A DNA stretch of 64,000 nucleotides from Bradyrhizobium sp. AUGA SZCCT0283 (GTDB lineage: Bacteria; Pseudomonadota; Alphaproteobacteria; Rhizobiales; Xanthobacteraceae): the NCBI RefSeq assembly GCF_018130385.1, contig NZ_JAFCLU010000004.1, positions 186,001 through 250,000 on the forward strand, written 5' to 3'. Positions within the stretch are counted from its first letter, which is position 1; each line of letters opens with the position of its first letter. Both the position numbers and the translations under genes were made by a program. This document shows positions 35,613 through 45,267 of the stretch, piece after piece. The notes below the pieces were generated by a model that did no database searches, was not told the DNA's origin, and saw nothing but the letters and a program-made list of their open reading frames with translations.

Positions 35613-37931
35613 TTAATTCTTCCGCTGCGCCGGCGCAGGCTGGTCGCCAGCGGCTGCGACATAGTTCTCGGGGAAGGCCAGCGCGCCAGACGTCACGGGC
35701 TTGGCGGGCTGCTTCTGATCGTTGGACGAGGTCTTGCCCGCGGCCTTGCCGGCCTCGTCGAGCAGTCGCTCGACGCGCACCAGAATATCCGCGCCGCGCT
35801 TGGTCAATACCGGCGGCGGTCCCGGCTTGGTCTCCAGCACCCGCGGCGCGCCGTTGGCCGCGACGCTGGGGGGCAGGGCGGACTGCGGCAGTTTCGTGCC
35901 CATGCCGACGCCGGGGATTTCCTTTACCTCGACGCCCTGATGCGCGACGACCATGATGTCGTGCCAGGTTTGCGCGGGCAGCGAACCGCCGGTCATGCGG
36001 TTGGTCGGGGAGTAATCGTCATTGCCGTACCAGACCGCGCAGGTGAAGTTGCCGGTGTAGCCGACGAACCAGGCGTCACGGTAGGCGTTGGTGGTGCCGG
36101 TCTTGCCCGCGGTCGGAATACCGTCCAGCGCAGCACGGCGGGCGGTGCCCTCGCTGACGACGTGGCTCATCATCCACGCCATGTCGGCGGCGACGGAGGC
36201 GGGAATGGCTTGCACCGGCTTCTTGCCGTCGCGGTCGAAGCGCCAGACCAGGTCGCCGGCGCCGGTGCGCACTTCCAGCACCGCGTGAGGTTTCACCGAC
36301 TTGCCCTTGTTCGGGAAGGTCGCATAGGCGACCGCGTGTTCGAGCACGGTGACTTCATCGGAGCCGATTGGCATCGATGGCGTATCCGGCAGGGGGGCCG
36401 TGAGGCCGAACCGGCGCGCCACCTCGGTGATCTTGACGCGGCCGGCCTTGGCCGGGTTCGGCGACTTGCCGCCCAGCGCAATCGACAGCTTCACCGGCAC
36501 GACGTTGATCGAGCGGGTGATCGCCTGGGTCAGCGTCACCGAGCCGGAATAGGAGTGGCCATAATTTTGCGGGCACCAGTTGCCGATGCAGACCGGGCCG
36601 TCGACCACGATCGATGACGGCTTGTAACCGTTCAGCAGCGCGGTGGTGTAGACATAGGGTTTGAACGAGGAGCCCGGCTGCCGGTAGGCGTCGGTCGAAC
36701 GGTTGAACTGGCTGGCGCCATAGTCGCGGCCGCCCACCATCGCGCGGACGCCGCCGTCGAGATCGGCGACCACGGTGGCGGCCTGGGTGGCGTGATAGTC
36801 CCGGCCGAACTGGCGGAGCTGGTTTTCGACGGCATCCTCGGCGGCGCGCTGCACGTTCATGTCGATCGCGGTGCGGACCACGAAGACGCGCTCGGTATAG
36901 GATTTCGGGAATGTATCGACCAGCTTGCGCATCTCTTCGAAGGCGTAGTCGAGATAGTAGTTCGGCGAGTTCTCGTCGCGGCGGTCGACGGCGACCGCCG
37001 GGTTGCGCCGGGCACCGAACACCTGGCCCTCGGTCATGAAACCGGCATCGACGAGGTTGTCGAGCACGACGTTGGCGCGGGCGCGGGCGGCGGGCAGGTT
37101 GATATGCGGGGCGTATTTGGTCGGCGCCTTGAACAGTCCGGCCAGCATGGCCGATTCCGCGAGATTGACGTCGCGCGCCGACTTGTTGAAGTAGAAATGC
37201 GCCGCGCCGTCGACGCCGAAGGTGCCGCCGCCCATATAGGCGCGGTCGAGATAGAGTTTTAAAATCTCGTTCTTGGTCAGCCGCGTCTCGAGCCAGACCG
37301 CCAGAAACGCTTCCTTCACCTTGCGCTCGATGGTGCGCTCGTTGTTGAGGAACAGGTTCTTCGCCAATTGCTGCGTGATCGAGGAACCGCCCTGGCGCAC
37401 GCCGCCGGCCTGTGCGTTGGTCACGAGCGCGCGCGCGGTGCCAGCGATGTCGATGCCGAAATGGTCGTAGAAGCGGCGGTCTTCGGTGGCGAGCGTCGCC
37501 TTGATCAAATTGTCCGGAAAGTCTTCAAGCGGGATCGAGTCATTGTGCTTGATGCCGCGGCTGCCAATCGGATTGCCGTAGCGGTCGAGGAACGACACCG
37601 CGAGATCGGATTTCTTCAGCCAGTCGTCATCGGCGGTTTCGCGAAACGCGGGGATCGCAAGCGCCAGCATCATGACCAGGCCACCGAGGCCGATGGTGGC
37701 GGCTTCCGAAAACGGCTCGATGAAGACCCAGCGCTTCCAGCGGCCGACATAGAAGCGGTCCATGAAGGTGGAGTAGCGCTCGTACAGCTCGCGCAGGCCC
37801 TTGCCCGACGAGAACAGCGTCGAATCGATGCGCGCATCCAGATCCAGAAAGTAGTTCCGGATCTTCTGCTTCCAGTGTGGAGGTACGATCTGGCGCACCG
37901 GGACCCTTGGTCGTTCGAAACGCTCACGCAC
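35613..37931 (-). CDS. Class A penicillin-binding protein (PBP1A-type glycosyltransferase/transpeptidase)
   Basis: A bifunctional peptidoglycan synthase of 772 residues. A short cytosolic N-terminus and one membrane helix (about residues 77-95) precede the GT51 domain: ATEDRRFYDHFGID with catalytic Glu, then GGSSITQQLAKNLFL. The transpeptidase has the S-x-x-K motif in RQPGSSFKPYVY, S-x-N in ITRSINVVPV, and K-T-G in TAGKTGTTNAYRDAWFVGYT. A disordered Pro/Lys-rich C-tail follows. Length and motifs are those of the rhizobial PBP1A branch, several copies of which usually occur per genome, so this may be one of several paralogues. Confidence 0.95.
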   Translation of the reverse strand: MRERFERPRVPVRQIVPPHWKQKIRNYFLDLDARIDSTLFSSGKGLRELYERYSTFMDRFYVGRWKRWVFIEPFSEAATIGLGGLVMMLALAIPAFRETADDDWLKKSDLAVSFLDRYGNPIGSRGIKHNDSIPLEDFPDNLIKATLATEDRRFYDHFGIDIAGTARALVTNAQAGGVRQGGSSITQQLAKNLFLNNERTIERKVKEAFLAVWLETRLTKNEILKLYLDRAYMGGGTFGVDGAAHFYFNKSARDVNLAESAMLAGLFKAPTKYAPHINLPAARARANVVLDNLVDAGFMTEGQVFGARRNPAVAVDRRDENSPNYYLDYAFEEMRKLVDTFPKSYTERVFVVRTAIDMNVQRAAEDAVENQLRQFGRDYHATQAATVVADLDGGVRAMVGGRDYGASQFNRSTDAYRQPGSSFKPYVYTTALLNGYKPSSIVVDGPVCIGNWCPQNYGHSYSGSVTLTQAITRSINVVPVKLSIALGGKSPNPAKAGRVKITEVARRFGLTAPLPDTPSMPIGSDEVTVLEHAVAYATFPNKGKSVKPHAVLEVRTGAGDLVWRFDRDGKKPVQAIPASVAADMAWMMSHVVSEGTARRAALDGIPTAGKTGTTNAYRDAWFVGYTGNFTCAVWYGNDDYSPTNRMTGGSLPAQTWHDIMVVAHQGVEVKEIPGVGMGTKLPQSALPPSVAANGAPRVLETKPGPPPVLTKRGADILVRVERLLDEAGKAAGKTSSNDQKQPAKPVTSGALAFPENYVAAAGDQPAPAQRKN

Positions 37932-38181
37932 CCGGCCGGGCGCTATCGAGACGTCATGGTTTGATGTTGCGGCAAACCCAAGGCGCTTTTAGGACGCTTG
38001 GGGACTCGCAATTGTTCTATCCGAGCGGGGGCTATAAACCAATGCTCTCGCTCACCATTTTGGTGGTCAGCCCTAACGCGTTCCCGGCTTTTTTGCGTCC
38101 GTAGTCAGCCCGCTTGCGCCCTGGTTGCCGGACCCCCTAGAAGGACTGCAGCCGAACCCGACCCGGAAACCATCCGACTTC

Positions 38182-38691
38182 ATGACCGCACCGCCCAAGC
38201 GAGCTTCCAGCCAGGAGGGATTCTTCTGGAAAACCAAGACGTTGGAGGAAATGTCCAGCGCCGAATGGGAAAGCCTGTGCGACGGCTGCGCGCGCTGCTG
38301 CCTGGAAAAGCTCGAGGACGAGGATACCGGGAAAATCTACTTCACCCATGTGTCCTGCAAGCTGCTCGATTCCGGCCTATGCACCTGCAAGGATTACCAG
38401 AACCGTTCCGACAAGGTTCCGGATTGTGTCCGCCTGACGCCCGAGAACGTCCGCACCCTGAACTGGCTGCCGCCGAGTTGCGGCTACAAACTGGTCGCGG
38501 AGGGGCGCGATCTCTACTGGTGGCACCCGCTGATTTCGGGTGACCCCAACACCGTGCATGAAGCCGGGGTTTCGGTGCGTGGCAGGGTGCAGGGCACCGA
38601 GGACGAAATCCCTGACGAAGATCTCGAGGACCACATCGTGCAATGGCCGGCACTTTTGCCCAAGCTGGCGCGGCTGAAGAAGCGGCCCTGA
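38182..38691 (+). CDS. YcgN-family cysteine-cluster protein (UPF0260)
   Basis: A 169-residue cytosolic protein of the YcgN/UPF0260 family, with the conserved Cys pattern CDGCARCC near residue 34, [30 protein letters not shown] and LPPSCGYKL. The eight-Cys arrangement suggests a metal or iron-sulfur site (the family contains a putative zinc/iron-chelating domain). The ATG at 38182 begins the family domain; a frame from 38125 adds 19 unsupported residues. Upstream of the patatin cassette but separated from it by 154 bases, so probably a separate unit. Confidence 0.9.
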   Translation: MTAPPKRASSQEGFFWKTKTLEEMSSAEWESLCDGCARCCLEKLEDEDTGKIYFTHVSCKLLDSGLCTCKDYQNRSDKVPDCVRLTPENVRTLNWLPPSCGYKLVAEGRDLYWWHPLISGDPNTVHEAGVSVRGRVQGTEDEIPDEDLEDHIVQWPALLPKLARLKKRP

Positions 38692-38845
38692 TTGTCTCGC
38701 GCGCTCCGGCCATGGCCACATGCGCCTTTCCATTCGGTCATCGGCGCGCTAAGGTGGTTGTACATTTGAACACCAACATCCTTAGGCTTTGCGCTAGATT
38801 TTGATTTTCCGTCAATGAGATGTCCCTCAATTTTTGAGGTGTCCC

Positions 38846-39982
38846 ATGAATACTGGTCCGGTTCAGTCGATACCGACGGACGACGATAACAGACCGCCCG
38901 AGCCGACCTCCGCGCTTTGCCTTTCCGGCGGAGGCTATCGCGCGATGGTGTTTCATATCGGCGTGCTTTGGCGCCTCTATGAGACCGGGCTGCTGCAGAA
39001 CATCAAGCGGATATCAAGCGTTTCGGGCGGCTCGATCACGGCCGGCCAGTTGGCGCTGGCCTGGCGCGGCCTCAGCTTCGGCCCCGACAGCGTCAGGAGC
39101 GATTTCGTTCCCAAATTCGTGGAGCCGCTGCGCGCCTTCGCCGGTATCACGATCGATGCGGAATCCGTCATTCTGGGCGCGCTGTTGCCGGGCAGCGTCG
39201 GCGACCGCATCGCCAAGGCGTATGACGACCACCTGTTTCACGGCAAGACGCTGCAGGACATGCCCGACGAGCCGCGCTTCGTGATCAATGCGACCAATGT
39301 GCAATCCGGCGCGCTCTGGCGTTTCATGAAGCCCTATATGCGCGACTACCGCGTTGGCGAGGTCAGAAATCCCAAAATTCCTCTGGCGCAGGCGGTCGCG
39401 GCTTCGTCCGCGTTTCCGCCGGTCCTGTCCCCGTTCGAACTGCGCCTCAGGGACGCCGACTTCGTGCCGGGCACCGGGCTCGATCTGCAACGGCCGCCAT
39501 TCACCACCCGCGTCGTTCTCAGCGACGGCGGCGTCTACGATAATCTCGGCCTGGAGACCGCATGGAAGCGGCACCAGACGGTTCTGGTGAGCGATGCCGG
39601 CGGCAAAACCCAGGAAGAGGAAGAGCCGGAGACGGACTGGCCGCGGCATTCCTACCGGGTTCTGAACCTGATCGACAACCAGGTGCGCTCGCTGCGCAAG
39701 CGCCAGGTCATCGATTCCTTCGTGTCGGGGGCGCGCAAGGGCGCTTACTGGGGCATCCGCACCGACATCGCGGATTACCAACTGCCCGATGCGCTCAACT
39801 GTCCGCTGGACCGCACGACGCAGCTTGCCGAGTTGCCGACGCGCCTGAAGCGGCTCGACGAGCGGACGCAAGAGAGATTGATCAACTGGGGTTACGCGGT
39901 CTGCGATGCGGCGCTGCGCAAGCATCTGGACTCGCGCCTCGGGCCGCCGCCGGCGTTTCCATATCCCCAATCCGGGGTCTGA
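38846..39982 (+). CDS. Patatin-like phospholipase
   Basis: A 378-residue serine hydrolase of the patatin family, predicted cytosolic. Oxyanion motif LSGGGYRAM (residues 26-34), nucleophile region SSVSGGS with the likely catalytic Ser60, and catalytic Asp227 in LSDGGVYDNLGLE (the D-G-G motif). The GxSxG motif is degenerate (S-V-S-G-G), as in some bacterial patatins. Members hydrolyse membrane phospholipids, and several are defence effectors activated by cyclic nucleotides. The ATG at 38846 follows TTTTTGAGGTGT. It is the first of three closely spaced genes; the protease gene starts 21 bases later. Confidence 0.9.
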   Translation: MNTGPVQSIPTDDDNRPPEPTSALCLSGGGYRAMVFHIGVLWRLYETGLLQNIKRISSVSGGSITAGQLALAWRGLSFGPDSVRSDFVPKFVEPLRAFAGITIDAESVILGALLPGSVGDRIAKAYDDHLFHGKTLQDMPDEPRFVINATNVQSGALWRFMKPYMRDYRVGEVRNPKIPLAQAVAASSAFPPVLSPFELRLRDADFVPGTGLDLQRPPFTTRVVLSDGGVYDNLGLETAWKRHQTVLVSDAGGKTQEEEEPETDWPRHSYRVLNLIDNQVRSLRKRQVIDSFVSGARKGAYWGIRTDIADYQLPDALNCPLDRTTQLAELPTRLKRLDERTQERLINWGYAVCDAALRKHLDSRLGPPPAFPYPQSGV

Positions 39983-40003
39983 CGGGAAGGCGAGGGTCCG
40001 AAC

Positions 40004-42100
40004 GTGGCGAAGGAACGCAAGCAGGGCGGCGGATCGCGGCGGAGCAAGCCGAGCCCCGCGGAACCGAAGGGAGCGGCATCCGGCACGACAGCGCCTGCAG
40101 ATGCGACGCCTGCAGGTGCGCAGCCCGGCACGGTGCAGGCTCCGCCTGGGAGCGCGAGAACCAAAGCCGACCGACCCCTGCAATTCTCGATTCCCGCAGA
40201 GCTGGTCGAGCACATCCTGCTAGGCCCCATCGACGACCGCCGCGTGCTGCAGGATTCGCCGCTGCTGGGAGACGTCTGGACCGCCTATGCGCTTGATCCG
40301 GGCGTCATTCAGGATGTGTTGATCACGCCGCACAAAAACACGACCGCCGCGGTGGTCGCCCAAATGATCCCGCTGGGGATAGAGCTGCGCGAGCGGGAGC
40401 GCCACGCCGAAAGTCCGCCGCCGTCGAAGCGGCCGAAAATGAGGGCGAAGGTCGCCTATCTGCAAGGCCTCGTGGGTGCGAGGCTGTATTTCGACGAAGT
40501 GCTGCGCATCCTTGTGCCCCTGACACAATGGTGGGGCCAGTCAAAGCTCCAGGAAAGAATATTGAAGATCGACCAGGCCAACCTGCGCAGGTTGCTCGAG
40601 CGGGAGCCTGGCCGGCCTGGCATCGATCCGGAGAACTTTACATCACTTGAAAGATACATCGCGTTGGCGGGGTTGATCTATTGGATCGGCAAACTCGAAC
40701 GGCCGATCATCCCGGGCAGTGCCCCGCCGCAGCCGGTGGAGCGTTTGCCGCGGCTCAAGGTCGATCAGGCATTCCAAAACTATCAGCCCTATATCGATGA
40801 AATCATCGCAGGGATGTTCGATCTTTACGCAGTCATTCAGGCCAATCCCCACGCCTTGGCATCGGATGATCTCGACGATAACGAAGAAGCGAGACGCGAA
40901 GGCTACATCTTTCAGGTCTCGCTGAACCGCGTCGCGTCGGCAGCGCTCGACCGGTCCGTTCCGGCCGTGAAGGCCGATGCCGCGTACTCCCTGTTCCAGG
41001 TGAATTGCAAGAACATCGTTTGGGCGGTGCTGGATTCCGGCATCGATGCCAAGCACACAGCCTTCGCCGAGAAGGACAAGCCCGACAGATCGCGTGTCAG
41101 GAAGACCTTCGACTTCACGAGAATTCGCGAGATTGTCAGCAATGACGAGGACGACATCGCGCCTGAGGAGCTGGAGCAACTCGCAAACGCCGCCGGCATC
41201 GAACCGGCCGACGCGTCGGGCTATCTGAAGGAGATTGCCGAGGATGCCAAAGCAAAACGTCCGATCAATTGGGGCGTCGTTGAAAAGCTGATCACGCTAA
41301 AGAATCCGCCGCAACCGGCCAGCCCGCACGGTACGCACGTCGCGGGGATCATCGGTGCCAACGGAGGAGCTACCAACCATCCCGACGGCATGTGTCCCGA
41401 CATCCGCATCTACGATTTCCGCGTTCTCGGCAAGACCATCGACGATACCGAATTCGCGATCATCGCAGCATTGCAATACATTCGTTACGTGAACGAGCGG
41501 CACAGCTATATTACGATTCACGGCGCCAACCTCAGTCTCTCCATCCCACACAATGTCCGCAACTACGCCTGCGGACGCACGCCGGTGTGCAACGAATGCG
41601 AGCGGTTGGTGGAGAGCGGAGTGGTGGTGGTCGCTGCCGCGGGCAATCGCGGCTACCAGAAATTCGAACTGACGGACGGCGGTGTTTTCGAAAGCTATGC
41701 CGCGTTCAGCATCACCGATCCGGGAAATGGCGAGAGCGTCATCACGGTCGGGTCCACGCACGGAAACTGGCCGCATACCTATGGCGTGAGTTTCTTCTCC
41801 AGCCGCGGTCCGACCGGCGATGGGCGCCTCAAGCCGGACCTGGTGGCCCCGGGGGAGCGGGTGCAGTCGTGCATCACCGGCGGCGAACACAAGGAGTGGG
41901 GGCCTGAGTCGGGTACCAGCATGGCGGCGCCGCACGTCAGCGGCGCTGCCGCGATGCTGCTGGCGCGTTACGAGGAACTGATCGGCCAGCCTCGCCGGGT
42001 CAAACGAATCCTGTGCGAAAGCGCGACCGACCTCGGCCGCGAGCGAAGTTTCCAGGGCCACGGCATGCTGGACGTCCTGCGTGCCTTTCAATCCATCTAG
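40004..42100 (+). CDS. S8 (subtilisin-family) serine protease with unrecognised N-terminal half
   Basis: A 698-residue protein. The subtilase domain occupies about 330-698 with an intact triad: Asp344 (WAVLDSGIDAKHTA), His442 (SPHGTHVAGIIG) and Ser639 (GTSMAAPHVSGAAAML); the oxyanion Asn is in VVVAAAGNRGY. The first ~50 residues are Pro/Ala/Lys-rich; residues 60-330 have no recognised domain and are mainly helical. There is no signal peptide, so it should act in the cytosol, unlike most S8 proteases. GTG start at 40004. It sits between a patatin and an MBL-fold gene with gaps of 21 and 11 bases, implying a joint function. Confidence 0.92.
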   Translation: MAKERKQGGGSRRSKPSPAEPKGAASGTTAPADATPAGAQPGTVQAPPGSARTKADRPLQFSIPAELVEHILLGPIDDRRVLQDSPLLGDVWTAYALDPGVIQDVLITPHKNTTAAVVAQMIPLGIELRERERHAESPPPSKRPKMRAKVAYLQGLVGARLYFDEVLRILVPLTQWWGQSKLQERILKIDQANLRRLLEREPGRPGIDPENFTSLERYIALAGLIYWIGKLERPIIPGSAPPQPVERLPRLKVDQAFQNYQPYIDEIIAGMFDLYAVIQANPHALASDDLDDNEEARREGYIFQVSLNRVASAALDRSVPAVKADAAYSLFQVNCKNIVWAVLDSGIDAKHTAFAEKDKPDRSRVRKTFDFTRIREIVSNDEDDIAPEELEQLANAAGIEPADASGYLKEIAEDAKAKRPINWGVVEKLITLKNPPQPASPHGTHVAGIIGANGGATNHPDGMCPDIRIYDFRVLGKTIDDTEFAIIAALQYIRYVNERHSYITIHGANLSLSIPHNVRNYACGRTPVCNECERLVESGVVVVAAAGNRGYQKFELTDGGVFESYAAFSITDPGNGESVITVGSTHGNWPHTYGVSFFSSRGPTGDGRLKPDLVAPGERVQSCITGGEHKEWGPESGTSMAAPHVSGAAAMLLARYEELIGQPRRVKRILCESATDLGRERSFQGHGMLDVLRAFQSI

Positions 42101-42111
42101 GGAGGCGGGAA

Positions 42112-43446
42112 ATGTTCTTCAGTCTGGATGTATTGCGGGCGCGCAAGGGCGATTGCCTGATGCTGCACTTCGGATCGGAGCAGGATCCGCATCTGATCCT
42201 GATCGATGGCGGTCCTTCGGACGTCTACCAGCCGTTTCTCAAGCCGCGGCTGCAGAAGGTCCACGAAACGCGCGATCTCGACGAACGGGAACCGCTCCCG
42301 GTCGACGTCGTCATGGTGAGCCATGTCGACGACGACCACATCAAGGGAATTCTCGACCTCACCAAGGAGCAGCGCACCAAGAGCCCGGATGTGCGGCTCG
42401 ACGTGACCAGCCTGTGGCACAACAGTTTCGACGATCTGCTCAAGACCAGGCCCAACGAACTGGTGGCCGGGTTCGGCACCGCATCAGTCGAGGCGACGGC
42501 TGCAGGAGGTGAGGCGGCTATCGATTCCGGAAGCGTGTTGGCGAGCTTCGGAGCCAGCATGCTCAAGGATGACGCAGAGATCGAAGATGAGGATATGCAT
42601 CAAACGGCCGAGGTGCTGTCCAGCATCCCGCAGGGCCGCACGTTGCGTGACGATGCCAAGGCCCTCGGGTGGAAACCCAACCATAAATTCAAGGGCAAGC
42701 TGATCCTTGCGGCCAAGGCCGCGAAGCCGGTGACGCTCGGCGACCTGAAGGTGACGGTGGTCGGGCCGATGCAAGCGCAACTGCTGGCGTTGCAGGAACA
42801 GCATGACGAATGGCTGCGCGCGCAGAAGGAGAAGAAAAAGAAGTCGCCCGAGGCGGCGCTGGCGGCTTTCGAGGATGAATCCATTCCCAACCTGTCCAGC
42901 ATCGTCGTCCTCGCCGAACTCGGGGGCAAAAGCATGCTGCTGACCGGCGACGCCCGCGGCGACAAGATTCTGGAAGGAATGGAACTGTCCGGGCTGCTGG
43001 AAAAGGGCGGCAACAAGCGTGTCGATCTCTTGAAGGTCCCGCACCACGGCAGCGACAACAATATGGAGACCGTCTTCTTCAAGCGCGTGCCGGCCGATCA
43101 CTACATTTTCTCCGGCGATGGCGAGCATGGCAACCCGGAACGCGCCACGCTGCAAATGCTGCTGGACGCGCGGGGCGCCGACGCCGGCTACACGATTCAT
43201 CTGACCTATCCGGTTGCGGAGATCGATGCGGGACGGAAGGCGGATTGGGAAAAGGAGCAGGCCAAGGAGAAGGCCAGGAAGAAGAACAATCCGGCATCCA
43301 AGAAGCCGGTGCGGGAGGACTGGTCTCCCGAGAAACACGGCCTGGTCGCGTTCTTCAGGAACAACCCGAAAATGGCAGCGAAGCTCTCCATCGTCGACGA
43401 GAGCAAGCCGCATCTGATCAATCTGCTCACGCCGCTGAAGCTCTAG
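42112..43446 (+). CDS. ComEC/Rec2-type MBL-fold hydrolase
   Basis: A 444-residue metallo-beta-lactamase-fold protein related to the soluble domain of ComEC/Rec2. Start DVLRARKGDCLMLHF with the LILIDGGPSD strand, metal motif SHVDDDHIKGI near residue 65, an Asp in MLLTGDARGDKI, and KVPHHGSDNNMET near residue 305. The insert (about 110-260) is acidic and helical. The C-terminal 60 residues are Lys-rich. No membrane segment, so cytosolic. ATG at 42112 has a strong GGAGGCGGGAA ribosome site. Last gene of the patatin-protease-MBL cassette. Possible nuclease or phosphodiesterase activity is inference. Confidence 0.88.
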   Translation: MFFSLDVLRARKGDCLMLHFGSEQDPHLILIDGGPSDVYQPFLKPRLQKVHETRDLDEREPLPVDVVMVSHVDDDHIKGILDLTKEQRTKSPDVRLDVTSLWHNSFDDLLKTRPNELVAGFGTASVEATAAGGEAAIDSGSVLASFGASMLKDDAEIEDEDMHQTAEVLSSIPQGRTLRDDAKALGWKPNHKFKGKLILAAKAAKPVTLGDLKVTVVGPMQAQLLALQEQHDEWLRAQKEKKKKSPEAALAAFEDESIPNLSSIVVLAELGGKSMLLTGDARGDKILEGMELSGLLEKGGNKRVDLLKVPHHGSDNNMETVFFKRVPADHYIFSGDGEHGNPERATLQMLLDARGADAGYTIHLTYPVAEIDAGRKADWEKEQAKEKARKKNNPASKKPVREDWSPEKHGLVAFFRNNPKMAAKLSIVDESKPHLINLLTPLKL

Positions 43447-43674
43447 GCTGACCGACCGGAGATTTACGGGGTGTTTCCCGGAGCCGCCGTCAAGGGAGGG
43501 CCGCAGGCGCCTGCGAGGCTCGAAATGTTGCTCACGGAAACGCGATGATACCCTCGCGGGATGCACCCATGCGCGCGAGGTGCTGCCGCGAGGGAAATTT
43601 GCGCTCTAAGGTGCGTCCGATATGGCGATTCCATCTCGGCGGCTTTGGCCGCGCAGAACAATATTACGTCCGAC

Positions 43675-45249
43675 ATGAACAAGCACCAGCGGCAGGGCCG
43701 TGAACCTGCCGACCAGACGACATTGCCAGACGATATTGGCGAAGAGCTCTCGCGCATCACGACCGAGGTCATCGATGTCAGCGATGCGCCGCCGATTGCG
43801 CCGCCGGCGCCGCTGAGCCCCGACGAGGTCCGCACCATCCTGATGAGCCTGTTGCTGACGATGTTCCTGGCCGCGCTCGACCAGACCATCGTCGCGACGG
43901 CGCTGCCGACCATCGGCCGCCAGTTCAACGACGTCAGCAACCTGTCCTGGGTCATCACGGCCTATCTCCTGGCCTCGACCGCGGTAGCACCCGTGTTCGG
44001 CACGCTGAGCGACATTTACGGCCGCCGCGTCATGATTACCGTTTCGCTTGTCCTGTTCACGGCCGGCTCGATCCTCTGCGCGGTCGCGCCGAACATGCCG
44101 GTATTGATCGTCGCGCGCGGCCTGCAGGGGCTCGGCGGCGGCGGCATCATGCCGGTCGTGCAGACCGTGATCTCCGATGTGGTCAGCCCGCGCGAGCGCG
44201 GCAGGTATCAGGCCTATTTCAGCGGCGTCTGGATGGCTGCAGGCTTGATGGGTCCCGTGCTCGGCGGCGTGTTTGCCGAGCATCTGCACTGGTCCATGAT
44301 CTTCTGGATCAACGTGCCGCTCGCCGTCGGCGCGCTGTTTCTGCTGCTGCCCAAGATGGGCAAGATCCCGGTGTTCCATCGCCGCCGCAAGGTCGACTGG
44401 CTCGGCGGCGTGCTGTTGATGGCGTCCGCAGTCGTCGTCATGCTGGTGCTGAGCTGGGGCGGCAACCGTTATCCCTGGCTGTCGCCGGCGATCATGGCGA
44501 TGATCGGTGCGTCTGTCGCGCTGGCGTTCGCCTTCGTCTGGCACGCGCGCAATGCCGAGGAGCCGTTCCTGCCGCTGCCGCTGCTAAGCGGAACGGTGGT
44601 GCCTTACGCGATGGTGGCCGGCGGCTGCGCGCTGGGCGCCATCACCGGACTGACCGTGCACCTGCCGCTGTATTACGAGGTCGTCTATCATCTGACCGCG
44701 AGCGAAGCGGGGTTGGCGCTGATCCCGCTCGCCGCGATTTCCACCTGCGGTGCCGCGATCGCCGGACGGACCATGGCGCGCGCCAAGCACTACAAGCGCG
44801 TGGCCATCGTCGGAACGTCGGCGGCGGCCGTCTTCGGTGCGGTGCTGGCGGCGACGACGCTGCCGTTATGGGGCTTGCTGGTCGTGTTGTCGCTGTTTGC
44901 GCTCGGCCTCGGCACCACGTTCCCGGTCAGCGTGGTCTCGCTGCAGAACGCGGTGGCGCGCGCGCAGATCGGCACCGTGACGGGCGCGATGAATTTCTTC
45001 CGCTCGCTGATGTCGTCGTTCATGGTCGCCGCCTTCAGCGCGATCCTGCTGATGGCGCTGGGCGCGGGCATCTCGCTCGGCGAACATCGGGGACCTGCGA
45101 ACGCGATTCCGGTCGCCGACATGATCATCGCATTCCGCTATGTGTTCGGCGCTGCCACCGCGCTGCTGGCCTGTGCCGCGCTTTGCATCATCGCGATGGA
45201 AGAACGGCCGCTCGCAGGTCCATCGACGCCGGCGGAGATGGCGGAGTAG
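43675..45249 (+). CDS. DHA2-type MFS drug:proton antiporter (EmrB/QacA-like)
   Basis: A 524-residue transporter with about 14 membrane spans. The first membrane segment is LMSLLLTMFLAALDQTIVAT, containing the LDQTIV motif D1 of drug antiporters; motif A is GTLSDIYGRRVMI and motif C is near GVWMAAGLMGPVLGGVFAE. The N-terminal 45 residues are polar and cytosolic. The ATG at 43675 is chosen because the first helix follows at the family distance; a longer frame from 43561 lacks conservation. It starts 228 bases after the MBL gene and is probably a separate unit. Substrate unknown. Confidence 0.92.
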   Translation: MNKHQRQGREPADQTTLPDDIGEELSRITTEVIDVSDAPPIAPPAPLSPDEVRTILMSLLLTMFLAALDQTIVATALPTIGRQFNDVSNLSWVITAYLLASTAVAPVFGTLSDIYGRRVMITVSLVLFTAGSILCAVAPNMPVLIVARGLQGLGGGGIMPVVQTVISDVVSPRERGRYQAYFSGVWMAAGLMGPVLGGVFAEHLHWSMIFWINVPLAVGALFLLLPKMGKIPVFHRRRKVDWLGGVLLMASAVVVMLVLSWGGNRYPWLSPAIMAMIGASVALAFAFVWHARNAEEPFLPLPLLSGTVVPYAMVAGGCALGAITGLTVHLPLYYEVVYHLTASEAGLALIPLAAISTCGAAIAGRTMARAKHYKRVAIVGTSAAAVFGAVLAATTLPLWGLLVVLSLFALGLGTTFPVSVVSLQNAVARAQIGTVTGAMNFFRSLMSSFMVAAFSAILLMALGAGISLGEHRGPANAIPVADMIIAFRYVFGAATALLACAALCIIAMEERPLAGPSTPAEMAE

Positions 45250-45267
45250 GCTGAGCTTGAAAGCGCA

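Noticed and set aside
38825..38839. CCTCAA...TTGAGG palindrome before the patatin start as an operator
   Set aside because: The arms are only six bases and one overlaps the probable ribosome site; chance is likely.
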